A stretch of 64,000 nt of DNA from Phalacrocorax aristotelis (lineage: Eukaryota > Chordata > Aves > Suliformes > Phalacrocoracidae), in NCBI RefSeq assembly GCF_949628215.1, contig NC_134283.1, forward strand, positions 11,283,638 to 11,347,637, in the 5' to 3' direction. Made by a program: the position numbers and the translations under genes. The notes under the pieces are model-generated. The model did no database searches, was not told the DNA's origin, and saw only the letters and a list, made by a program, of their open reading frames with translations. Shown in pieces: positions 1-29,493 of the stretch (position 1 is its first letter; each line of letters starts with the position of its first letter).

Positions 1-18502
<18,502 letters not shown>

Positions 18503-18585
18503 GTTAGCAGCCGGGGAGGGATGAGACTCACACAGCTACAGCGGACAAACGAACACGGCAAGCAGAACCGCCGCTGCCGCCTCCG

Positions 18586-18593
18586 CTTTTATA
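18586..18593 (-). promoter_or_regulatory. TATA box of the GPI promoter
   Basis: The minus strand reads CGCTATAAAAGCGG here, a canonical TATAAAAG 84 bp upstream of the ATG. A start about 30 bp downstream would fall near 18,560 and give a 5' UTR of about 55-60 nt. That is inference, since no transcript data are available. Confidence 0.7.
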
Positions 18594-18619
18594 GCGGCGA
18601 CTCGGCCTCCCGCCGCCGG

Positions 18620-18628
18620 CCCCGCCCC
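18620..18628 (-). promoter_or_regulatory. GC box (Sp1-type) upstream of the GPI TATA box
   Basis: GGGGCGGGG on the minus strand lies about 30 bp upstream of the TATA box, the usual place for an Sp/KLF site. Further G-rich runs lie at about 18,690-18,750. Confidence 0.6.
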
Positions 18629-19000
18629 GGCCCCCCTCCCCTTTGCGGGCCGCCCTGCGGGGCGCTAGGGTTCCCTCCCTTCCGTGCCAGCGCGGGGGGG
18701 AGGAGTGGCTGGCGCGCCCGGGGGTCGCCGTGAGGGGGAGGCGGCGGGGGTCAGGGCTGCCCGCGTTGAGGCCCGCAGCGTTTGCAACGGCGGGCAGCGC
18801 TAGCGGCCCCCGCGGAGGGGCCGACAGCCCTCGGGGCCGCGCAGCGCACCCCGGCTGTAAATCCCGTCCTGAGGGAGGAGTGGTTTCGCCGTCTCGGGGC
18901 ACCGGAGGGAGGCGCAGCATTCGGCGGGCCCTGCTCGCCCCCCGCCCAGGTTGTCCTTGGCAGAAGAAAGCCTGCCCCAGCGGGCAGCCGCCGTGGTGGT

Positions 19001-20362
19001 GTCAGGGCCGCTGCTCGTGTAGGTGCATAGGGAGTTGACCAGGTTAAAAATAACGTTCCTTTGGGGGTTATTTTTATCCATGGGTCGGCCCCACGGCCTG
19101 GTCCTGCGTGACACAGCCCAGCTGAGGAGGATGAAGGGCTGGGGGAGCTGGTGAGGGGAGCACCGCTTGCTCTGTGGTCCCAGCACCAGGCCTCAACATA
19201 GGGATGTGGCTCTGGACCCCAGCCTGGCATCAATGCCACCCCAAAACCTGTGCTAGACATCTAACCCCACCAAGGGGTGCCTGCCCTTTTTGCCAGCACC
19301 CAAAACCTGTACTAGACATCTAACCCCACCAAGGGGTGCCCACCCTTTTTGCCAGCATCATCTACCCGCTGCTTCGGATGGCCCCTGAACGACACAAGAC
19401 ACGTTGGCTGCTCTGGTTTGTGCTCTGAAAACCTCGGCCTCCCCCCAGCTATTACATAAGGAGCTTACACGCCTGAGCTGCGGTGCTGGGGCTGGACGCC
19501 TGTGCTGCCAGGCCCGCTCCCTGGCCATGGCACACTCACTGCAAAGGCAGGCCAGGGCAGGCAGGCGAGCAGCTGTGCTGTTCTTCAGGGGGAAAAAAGG
19601 CTGTTCTAGGCATAAAGCAGAATGTTGTTTAAACATGGGCATGTAAAGGAGTATGTCAAATTCCAGAGATTGCACTCTACGACTCAGGTGAATAAATCCC
19701 ATTGAAGTCATATTTTAAGCACCTAAGCCCCTTTATGGATCTGGGCCTAAATCAGAGTCACAGAGCATGAACTTGACTCAGATCATTAAAATACCAGCCC
19801 AAGTCTTAAGCAGCAGAATCAGCATCTTTTCCTTGCTGCAAAACAAAAATAATTCTTAATTGATCCATAATTATATTAGCAAATGTGTACCTCTAGTATA
19901 GTGACATTAGACTGTCCAAAGAAGGTCCTTCCTTACCTCACACTTGCTTGTTTCTAAGGTTTGCTTTTTCAGACGTAAAATGACTGTTTAATAGGCCAAA
20001 GCCTTTTTCTTCAGCAAAATAAATCTTAATCACTTGATACGTTTTCATTGTTTTTACATTCTGGAGGCAACAGTCATCCCTGCCAATCATAGATTCGGCA
20101 ATTTCTCCAAGGCAGAGCTGCTTCTTTTATGCTGCCTGAATCTACCTGACCATTTACTAGCGTGTGTGATTCCCAGCATACCTTCATGTAAGGAAGGAAA
20201 ATGAAATGACAAGTAACAATTGGACTATGGAGTTGATTCCACAAAGAAGCATGCAAGTGCCCAGTAGGTCTTTAAGAAGCCACTTAGGCCATCATGCACG
20301 CTGCTTTGTAAACTTTACACATTTTGCTTCCTTTTCAAGGCCTTTAGGATAAAACCCTCAGT
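19001..20362. other. Intergenic sequence upstream of GPI
   Basis: Moderately GC-rich to about 19.6 kb, then AT-rich. It holds the 59-bp tandem duplication and no recognised gene. Open frames at 19358-19711 (-) and 19404-19646 (+) show no family features. Confidence 0.7.
19240..19357. repeat. 59-bp tandem duplication, two copies
   Basis: AAAACCTG, CTAGACAT, CCCCACCAAGGGGTGCC and GCCAGCA all recur exactly 59 bp apart, with only a few differences between copies. It lies about 0.7 kb upstream of the GPI start. The low divergence points to a recent duplication. Confidence 0.92.
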
Positions 20363-20550
20363 AATCACAGAATCGTTAAATGGTAGGGGTTGGCAGGGAC
20401 CTCTGGAGATCATCTCGTCCAACCCCCCTGCTTGAGCAGGCACACTCAGAGCAGGGGGCACAGAACACGTCCAGGCAGGTTTTGAATGTCCCCAGGGAAG
20501 GGACTCCACAGCCTCTCTGGGCAGCCTGTGCCCCTGCTCTGGCACCCTCA
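20363..20550 (-). mobile_element. CR1 LINE 3' tail (5'-truncated, minus strand)
   Basis: Read on the minus strand this is the classic avian CR1 3' region. It has CAGGCTGCCCAGAGAGGCTG, then TTCAAAACCTGCCTGGACGT, then a GGTTGGACGAGATGATCTCC block, ending in ATTCTGTGATT. About 190 bp remain, as expected for the 5' truncation typical of CR1. It has no coding capacity, and short frames across it are artefacts. Confidence 0.92.
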
Positions 20551-21852
20551 AATAATGAATGAATACGAATGAATAGTCCTAGACTCCTGTTCATAGTCAT
20601 GCTGTAGCCCAGGATGTAAAGTCCTGTGGCTTAATAAATATCTCCTATTATTCATAAGGAGAAAACAAATATCCTTTTTAAAATGTTAACCTTACTGGTA
20701 GCATTTGACAGTCAGCCATGAAATGCTTCCAACTCACCTGTCTGATTTTTCTCAAATCAGGGCAAATGGGATTTCATCAAGTGGTCTCACCACATCCCTA
20801 CCAAATCCAGGAATCACTTACATACATTTTTCATGAGTTTCTCTCCTATCAGCAGTAGTCACTGTTCTCAGAGCACCTTCACCTCTTTCTACTGATGACC
20901 TTCAAGCCAAAGGTCTGCCATGTATCCAAATTTACATTCCCTTGTCTTGCAGGTCCTCCCAGCTATCCTGTTGTTTTCTTAAATGGTGATGATGTCTCAG
21001 TTTTGCTTTTATTATTTCAAAATTGGCAGTTCCCCTGTCCTGCCTTTCACTGTAAAACTTGGTGTCTGATGTATTACTCTCTTCACATTCAGGATTTCAC
21101 TGCCTCTTGTTACATGACCTGCTAAAATGTCTTTTGACAATTCCTTTCTTACATCCTCATTCATCACTATAGTCCTCTTTTCTGGCCACCTCACTTCCTT
21201 TCCAAACTACCAAACCACAGTATAGCTCTGTAGCTTCTTACTGCTCTGATCATGCAGCAATCGTGAATACTGTAATTGTTCTTTTCCTTTTCATATGAAA
21301 TTTGAATCCCATGTCCTTATGCAGCACAGCTCCCCAACTGTACCTCAATCCAAGTTTCCACAAATCTATCTTCAATTTTGTTTCCCCTTCCCCGTCTTTT
21401 TTTATCATAGTCCTTGCACTATTTGAATTGTCTTCAAATTCTCCAGATCTTAAACCTTGAAGATCTTCAAGTTTATCTGACCCAAACACAAGGTCAGCAG
21501 GATTTTCTTGCTTCACATCCCAAATCTACAAGCATTTTTCCCATACTTAGTTGTATCTGTGCAAAAATTTATAGGCTCAGCTAACCAATAAGGTAATCAA
21601 TAATGTATGAGTTCTAATTCACAGTACAGACAAACTGTGACTGTAACATCACTGCCTTGTACCAATTCTGCTTTCTAAAATGCAGATTTTGTTACCCATA
21701 GTGTGCTTGCTGTTCACATAACGTAAATTATATTTACTTTATTTGTAACACTTTATTCTAAGATTTTTGAGACGTTCTCTCTCATTTCATAACCTTAAAG
21801 TTTATAAATTATCTGCCATTCATATTTTCTTTTCTTAGACCTCCTCCTTTGG
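20551..21852. other. Intergenic sequence between two opposed CR1 copies
   Basis: This stretch opens with a short imperfect GAAT repeat (to about 20,577) and continues as AT-rich DNA. No gene is recognised. Frames at 20895-21125 (+) and 21250-21516 (-) have no family match. Confidence 0.7.
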
Positions 21853-22331
21853 TGCCAGCACTTTCTTACCTGTTGGAGCGGGTCCAGAGGAGGGCCACCA
21901 AAATAATCCGAGGGCTGGAGCACCTCTCTTGTGAAGACGGGCTGAGACAGTTGGGGTTGTTCAGCCTGGAGAAGAGAAGGCTGTGGGGAGACTTTATTGT
22001 GGCCCTCAGTACTTAAAGAGGGACCATAGGAAGGATGGGGGCAAGGCCTGCTGTGACAGGTCAAGGGGCAATGATTTTAAACTAAAGGAGGGTAGATTTA
22101 GACTGGATAAAAGGAAAAATTTTTTTACTCTGAGGGTGGTGAAACACTGGAACAGGTTGCCCAGAGAGGTGGTCGATGCCCCATCTCTGGAAACATTCAG
22201 GGTCAGGCTGTACGGGGCTCTGAGCAAACTGATGTAGTTGAAGATGTCCCTGCTCGCTGCAGGGGGTTGGACTAGATGGCCTCTAAAGGTCCCTTCCAAC
22301 CCAAACCATTCTATTATTTCATGATTCTATG
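21853..22331 (+). mobile_element. CR1 LINE 3' end (5'-truncated, plus strand)
   Basis: About 480 bp align well with my recollection of avian CR1. It begins near TGTTGGAGCGGGTCCAGAGG and passes through GTTCAGCCTGGAGAAGAGAA, AACTGGAACAGGTTGCCCAG-like and GGGGGTTGGACTAGATGGCC blocks. It ends with octamer-like repeats (ATTATTTCATGATTCTATG). It includes the last part of the reverse-transcriptase frame, broken by stops, plus the 3' UTR. It is a dead copy. Confidence 0.95.
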
Positions 22332-25300
22332 CTACTTCCTTTCTTCTTTCCCTAGGATACAGGGTATACACACCTCAGAGAGTTCTAGAGTTCGAACTAT
22401 TCCTGCAGCAGACTATGCAAATTTTATGACATATGAGAAAGATATCCTAATTCTAATCTTTAAAGACCACAGGATAAAGTCTGTAGCTGTTCCAGGAGTT
22501 GCTTGTCTCTCCATAAGCTGTGCAACAGCTGAGGACTACACGGAAAGTAAGGCCTTGTCTATACTGAGAAGACCAGTTGATTTCATTGTAGAGCGTAAAA
22601 GGAGGATTTGGACCTGGGAGGTTCAGCAGTTGAGGCAGCTGTTTCTTTGACAGCTGATAGCTGTCATACCAATTTCCCTCAAGATTAATTTTAAGGCAGC
22701 TCTAAGGCAGATGGAAGCAATAATGCAGAGTCAAGGCAAAACCTTAAACTAATGGAAGACAGTGTGAACATAGTGGTGCTTCAGCTCTTGCAAAATAACT
22801 GGCTGAAACACATTGCCATTCCAAAAAGGCCAAAGGATATCATAGCAAGGGATGACACCCTTTGGAGCTGAGAAAGGGCATATTAGTAAAGGATGTTCTG
22901 TAATTGATGGAGATCAATTTTGTGATGGTACAATGGTGGATTTACCATTTTACAAACGCCAGCCTCTATTAACAACAGCTGCACAATCACCTACTTATAA
23001 AAAAAGACAGGTGAAAGTTCCATTTTGGAAGACAGCTGCATAGAAATTAATATTTCCAAATGAATGTGGAGAGCCTAAATACTACTGCCTCAGGCACTTA
23101 TGCCAGAAAGGTTAAGTGGCACGTTTAATAGATAATCTCTATGATTAATTTATCAGAAAGAACCAAGTGGCTAATTTTCCCTAATTGAAATTTTCTGGCA
23201 TGATAAAAAGTTTTCATATATAATTCCACTTCCATTTAAATCCATTGTACTAACTTCTTTTATTATATGAAAGCAAACAAAACTAAGGTCTTGAATCCTG
23301 TTTCCGTTTTCCATGAACGAAACAAAATACTTGAGGGGACACAGAGAAAGTATTAGAATGGATTCTTCTGAGGACCAATAATAAGAAATTTAAATCCAGT
23401 TTCAGGTTTCAAATAGAAAAAAGGAGCCAGATTTCCAGAGTACTTCACAGACATCAGCTTTTCATTTTCGCCGTGGGATAAACCCAAATGTACACTTACT
23501 ACAGTGAATTGAGTGGATTAGGGCTCACTCAAATCAGCAAAGAAATGTACTTTTTGTGAGATTGGAGGAGGCTTCAGGAAGAAAGCACATAGCAATCTGA
23601 GATCAGGACCGACTGTGTCAATGTGCTAATTTTGAAATATTTGAGTTGATTGTCTATACCTACATTTTTGAGTATTTCTAATAAATTCAAGTGCCCTAAT
23701 TTTTTAAGAAAGGGATGGCTTGCAAGGAGAGGTAATCTTTTTACTCAGACTGTGGTAGTCAGATACAAACTCTTCTTCAGACCTGGCACAGAGAGGGCAA
23801 ACTGCATGCTAAGAATACACAGAAAGAAATTGCTCTGAATTTAACTTTGCTAGGTAAATCAGTTAAACAATTTGAGGGGGAAAAAAGGGTACCTGGCATC
23901 TGCAACAGTGGAGGAAACTTGTGAGAGGGGAAGTAATACAGGTCTTACACAGCACAGAGAACAGCAGTTATCCATTTCCTTTGGGCCATGAGGTAGTATG
24001 TGTGTGGAAAATGTCAATGTATTGTAAAATCAGTGTCTCCATCACATCCATGTTTTATCTGCCTTGTCATTTTTGTTCCTGGGCTTGTCTTTTCAGAATA
24101 CTTTTTAAGTCTTTCTTGATGGTCAGGACAGCAATCACAGGTGGTGATTGTTTTGTTTAAGGCTCCCACTGATAATTCTTTCTATGGTTTATCACTTGTT
24201 GATTGGAATTAATTTCTGTATGTGGAAATTGTTTGGTTGTAGTAATTGTATGGTCCATATAGTCCCCATAAGGACGTTTGGTTCATTAGATAAGACAAAA
24301 TTTTGGAATGTGCATGTTTAGGAAACATGGGTATTTATGGATCTTGTGCAGAGGTATCAGATCTTGAATTCACCGTACAGATGCTTGGCACTCCTGAAAC
24401 TTGCTGCAGAACATCTCAGCTTGGCAGTGCTGAAAAAGTGAACCTCTACATGGTTCTCTGAGGATCTCCTAGTGAGTTGCTGGAATGGAACCCCACACTC
24501 CTGATTCCAGGTCTTGCACCATATCTTTTGTACTAAAAAGTATTGTCGTTGATTAGATTTATGATACTCAAACGCTTCTTGGCTAAAAAGTAGGACTGTG
24601 GTTTTTTTATGCTTTTTATCTGTCACAGGTGTTACAGGTTTTAAAACTCACACAGAGAAATTTTGCAGATTCCACTTCCTTCTTTTTCCCCCTTGGAGGG
24701 GTGGGGGAGATTCTTAAATATTCCTGCTACAGACCCACCTGGTCTTCGCAGACTTTGCCCTGGGGAGTAGCTTCAGATGTGGAAAAGGGTCTGAACAATC
24801 CGGGCCAGAGATGGAGCAAGAGGCCCCCAGGACACTGTCCAGCCAGTTCCCCAGCAATGCAGCAGTACAGGGCGAATGCCCTGCCAAGGAAACACAGCCT
24901 CTTTGAAGCAGAAAACAGGAATCATCTACAGCAAGTCAGCGTGGCAGGTCATTGTCCAAGGCTTTGTAGCTGTTCTTCTGCAGCTTTGCTAGGCAGTTGC
25001 CAACAGATGGCAATACTGCACTGAGTATTCGGTATCTGAATGCGGTCCTACGGAGTTCCCCTGTCCTTACCAGGGAATTGCAAAATGGTTACTACCTTGT
25101 TTTAAACTCCTCTCATAATGATGGCATACAAACATAATTGTTCTGCAACAAAATTATGAACATCACTTGTTTTCATGATTATACTCAGGAGCAGTGCTTT
25201 TGAATGCCATCAGTGGTGGCTCATCTCTTTACCCATTGAAGGTAACGGGAAATTCAGCAGTTTCACTCGGGGTTCTGATAATAATCAACATTTTTTAAAG

Positions 25301-25759
25301 ATGTCACCCTTACTATGCTAGAGATTTTTCCAAAGCACCAAAATAATGTTTTTATACATGTAAGACTCAAGTTCCAAAAGTCTGAAATTACTCTTTTTTT
25401 TTTTTAACACAGCATCTTTTTCCTTTTAAGAAATAATTATGTACGCCAAAACCCCCATAACACAGGTTTCCTAAGAACATAAATCGTACTATGGTGGGGA
25501 AAAATTTCCAATTATGGCAGACACATGGTCCATAATAGAGATATTGTTTAAGGCATCTTATTGTTACAAATAGCTTTTCTGCTATGAAAAGGGAGCCAGA
25601 GCATAAATGAGTATAACTTGGCATTCTAAACTGGGTAATGGCAATAAAGTTTAAAAGAGAGGTGGGGAATGCACTAAGTTTCTCAGAGACACAGAACTTG
25701 CTAAAACTAGAGCTTGTTACAATAGCAATTTGACTAAGTAAAATACTAGTTCTCTGTGA
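22332..25759. other. Intergenic, no recognised gene
   Basis: AT-rich with a GC-richer patch at about 24,690-25,020 carrying a 131-residue plus-strand frame (24629-25024) of unknown meaning. A poly-T run lies at 25394-25405. No repeat family is recognised with confidence. Confidence 0.6.
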
Positions 25760-26230
25760 ATTAATATATTTATTAGTGATCTGGAAAGAAAGCAAAGGTC
25801 TGCAAAAGGAGCAGCAAAATCCGTAGATGCCAGGTCATTTACACTATGGTCAGAAAGGACTGCAAAGAACTTCAAAAGACCTAATTAGACAATATCATAT
25901 GGGCAGACTGATGGCAAGCAGAACTCAGTTTTGGTAAGTATTGTGCTATGGAAGGAAAGAAGAGAAGTTATGTGATTCACAGCCTTCTAAAAAGATGTAT
26001 CAGCTTAGGAAATGGACTGAGATCAGGTTTAGCTGTGGTCAAAACAAGTAAACAAAATGTTGGGATGCATAAGAAAAGTGATAAGTTGGAGAATGTTAGA
26101 GAAATTAATATTGGTATCTTCATCTTCAAGAAAGTGTAATGATACAGGCTGCAAAGATCTCAATAAAGGATACTGCAGAGCTAGATGAAATTAAAAGAAG
26201 GATGAGAAGGATGACCTGGGCCAGGGAAAA
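25760..26230 (+). mobile_element. Old, degraded CR1/L3-like LINE fragment (reverse-transcriptase C-terminal part)
   Basis: Three separated blocks recall the CR1 polymerase frame in order. The first is a TTATTAGTGATCTGGAAAGA-like block (family ...ATCAATGATCTGGA...). The second is ACAAAATGTTGGGATGCATA (family AACAGAATGTTGGG-T-AT). The third is GAAGGATGAGAAGGATGACC (family AGAAGGGC-ACAAAGATGAT). The frame is broken and diverged well beyond the CR1 at 21.9 kb, so this looks like an ancient insertion. Borders are approximate. Confidence 0.6.
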
Positions 26231-29200
26231 GGCAAACAGATAGACGTTTGGTTTTTACCCTTAAAATGAAGCAGGCCTGAAAGGCCTGTGATAACAACAA
26301 AAAAAACCCCATCATAAAAATATTAATATTACAGAAAAAGTAGATTTTGAGCTTCAGTTCTTGCTGTCCTGTAACAGGAAGACAGGGGAAAATTTGTTGT
26401 GAAATGCAATAATAACAATAATAAAATAAGCATGTAATTATATTACAAAACTTATTGTTAAGTGAAATCATCAGGACCAACCATTTAATAAGATTCAAAA
26501 AGAGATTCAGTGGTTAAATTTTTACCAATAATACTCAAAAGTAGTGATTTCTTTGAGTAAAATATTGTGGGAAGTGTATGAAAATGCCATGCGTCAGGCC
26601 TTTAACATTGAAAACAGATTTAAGATCAGGTTTAAGATCAGGTTGTGATCTAATATGTACAGCAAATCATTCATTACCTGTGGGTCTTCTACACCTTCCT
26701 CCAAATCATCTCTTGATGGCCTCTGTTGGAAACAAGACATTAGGCTAAATGTATATCAGCTGAATAATTCCTATACCCACACTGCATGGAACTTCTATTG
26801 TGAGTCATATTCTGCAGTGATCATATTCTTTAATTATACTGGAATCACAAATAGATTTCATCAAGCCTGTGCAGGGATGCATTGCAATAGACCTAGCAGT
26901 GGCTTCCTAATTTGCATTTACTGTAGTTATAGAAGGCAACTTTCTGTAAAAAAAAAATTTAAGTGTTGCAAACCTTTACCTTCCTGCAGAGTAGCCAACA
27001 GTGTCTCTGTTCTTTCCTTGAATACGCAAATCCTTAAGAGCACTGCTGGGCCTCTTAACCATCATATTTGGACTCTCAAGTGTCCAACACAAAGCTTCAG
27101 ACTGCATCAATGTCTTTGGGTACAACTGAAGTTGTTCACAGTCTCTCCCAAAATTGTTCCTGCTCCTTTTGGGCTAACTTGATGGAAGATTCATGGAGAT
27201 CACTACTGCATAAGCAGTTAACATCTCTGTAAATACCTGATAGGGAATACACATATAAGAGAACCCCAATCTCATCCTTTCTGAAGAACTTAATATTTCC
27301 ATGCTTCAGTTATCAGCCCACAAAATGACTGTAATGCTAACACTTTACATGAATGGTAACTAGTTAATTAACATTTCTTAAAGTCCTGAAACCTCAGATT
27401 AATAGTGCTGTGGAGTATAAAGACATAATATTATTTCACTGAGCATTTGTCATTTAAAAAGCTCTATGCCTAAAGCTTTAATCAAATTCTGTAAGATGAG
27501 AGCAATTTCCTTTTTGTCACATTTGGGTCTCTTGTCTCTGCCAAGATGCATGTGTAGTTAAACTATGTATTTCCTTTGAGAGGAGCACAGGTACTACTGT
27601 TTATATGATCATGAAAGCCAAACCCAGGAGTAGAATCCTACACCTGAGAGAGGTGTATATTTAAGAGTTATTTTTAGATGTTTCCTGAATTTACAAATTG
27701 TGATACTATATCACTTCCATTAGCACAGAAAAATATCTCATCTTCAGTTAACTATTGTTTTGTTAAGTCTGCCAAGTCACAGTGTCTCTAAAATGTCTTG
27801 GTTCTAACAAAGACTGCTGGTTTTTGTTATAGGAAACAATTACTGGCTACCAGATTTAAATCTGTTTTGGCAACGTAGGAATACATTCATCTTGGGTACA
27901 ATTCCTCTATACTCAATGGATTTTAACAAGGCAGGAATTTAATTTATAATTTATCATTATGTTATATCAGATACTACAGAAAGCAAGGGTATTCTTTTGA
28001 ATAATAAGCAAAGAACTATGAATTTTCACTAATGCCCACCGCTACAGAAAACAGATGGTGGTCAAGAACACTTACCTGAACAGTACAAAACTACTTCAGA
28101 TATATATGTGTGACTTAAGGCTAAAAATTCATGGTCAGTTGGCAATTGTGCCATAAACATTAATATAGACACACAACTGAAAGTGTTGAAACACCAATTA
28201 CTTCAACAGCAATAAAATCAGGCCCCGTGCAATAGTTGTTTTCAAGCTGCAGATGACACTATGGAGCATCAGACTGCTTACTTGGACTCCAGTTTAGCAT
28301 CCCTGCAAAAATCTTTCTCTTTTCCAAAAGACCTCTGGCAAAAAAGGTAATACATGGCAGAAGATTGTTATTCAAGCCTCATCATCTGGCTTAACACAGA
28401 GCATCAAGAACATTACTGCATGTACAGTGCAAGCAGCAGCGATGTTTGAGGCTGAGGGCATGGTGGGACTGCCCCTTTGAAAAGCAGCTGAGAATTTTAC
28501 TCGATCAGAAAGACTGCATGATGATGGCCTGCAATCACCCAGGTTCCAGTGGCTACACAAAAGGAGCTCTGAACACACATATTCTTTTAATGTGTTCTGG
28601 GAAGCCAGCTGTATGCAGAAAGCTTTTTCTGCTTTTTTCTTTGTGGAATCAATACTGATAGGTAAATTCCTTCTGAAGTATTTTAGATATTACTTATAAA
28701 CTTCACCCAGTCTCTTGCAATTCGGTGTTTCTTTCTCTTTACAAGAAGAGAAGCTGAAATAAGATTTTCATTATGAAAGGTGACTGGAAGAACAGCAATG
28801 GTGCCTCCTCTGATTTTTATACTACATTTGGTTTACAGTTTCAATAAAGAAGTCTTTATTTACTAGTTGTCAGCCTTGCCCATTTAATATTAAAAGTTAC
28901 TATTGCTGACTTCAATATGAAAATGAATAGAAATTCAGGAAGCACAGTTAATAATTCTGCTAATAATGCAATGTCCAGGTAGCTTACTATTTTGGAACTG
29001 CATTAGTGGTGTCACACTAATAAGACAAACTGGCACGAAAAATACTCATCTAAAAAGAAAGCAAGCAGAATTTTTTTCATGTAGAAGGATAACAAAGTTG
29101 TTAAATTATGTATACTTTTTGACGATATTCACAGTAAAAGCACTTGCCAAGTTCACAGGGGAAATCATTGCGTAGCCTGGTTTGCAGGTCTGGGATCCAG

Positions 29201-29415
29201 CCATCGTTGTCTCTTGTTTTGACAAGGTGCGCCAATCAGTTAGGGAAAACATGGTTCCATGGAAAACAATGGGAAATTAATTTTGATGCTAGTGGAAGTA
29301 TGTCAGTTCCCATAACTGTTACCTTTTCAGATAATTGTTATATTTATTATACATTATATTAGCATTAATTAAATAGTAATTATTACAATTATGTGTAATT
29401 ATATAAATATTACAT
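26231..29415. other. Intergenic, no recognised gene
   Basis: AT-rich. It contains a perfect 12-bp tandem duplication at 26619-26642 and an unexplained 175-residue plus-strand frame (26655-27182). No promoter, RNA gene or repeat family is recognised. Confidence 0.6.
26619..26642. repeat. 12-bp perfect tandem duplication
   Basis: TTTAAGATCAGG occurs twice back to back. It is a small slippage-type duplication. Confidence 0.9.
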
Positions 29416-29493
29416 ATAGTAAGTTTTAAGATCTTTACTCTCTATTGCAACATATACTATACAATAGAGAGGAAAGATCTTAAAACATACTAT
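29416..29493. repeat. Long near-perfect inverted repeat (hairpin), 32-bp arms
   Basis: Arms 29416-29447 and 29462-29493 match at 30 of 32 positions by my base-by-base check, around a 14-nt loop. The arms contain TTTTAAGATCTTT and CTCTCTATTG and their complements. The element sits in very AT-rich DNA. It could be the remnant of a small inverted-repeat transposon, a palindromic duplication, or a folded RNA; nothing in the sequence decides between these. Confidence 0.9.

Noticed and set aside
22276..22650. 124-residue plus-strand frame
   Set aside because: It starts inside the CR1 tail and runs into flanking DNA, and no protein family is recognised.
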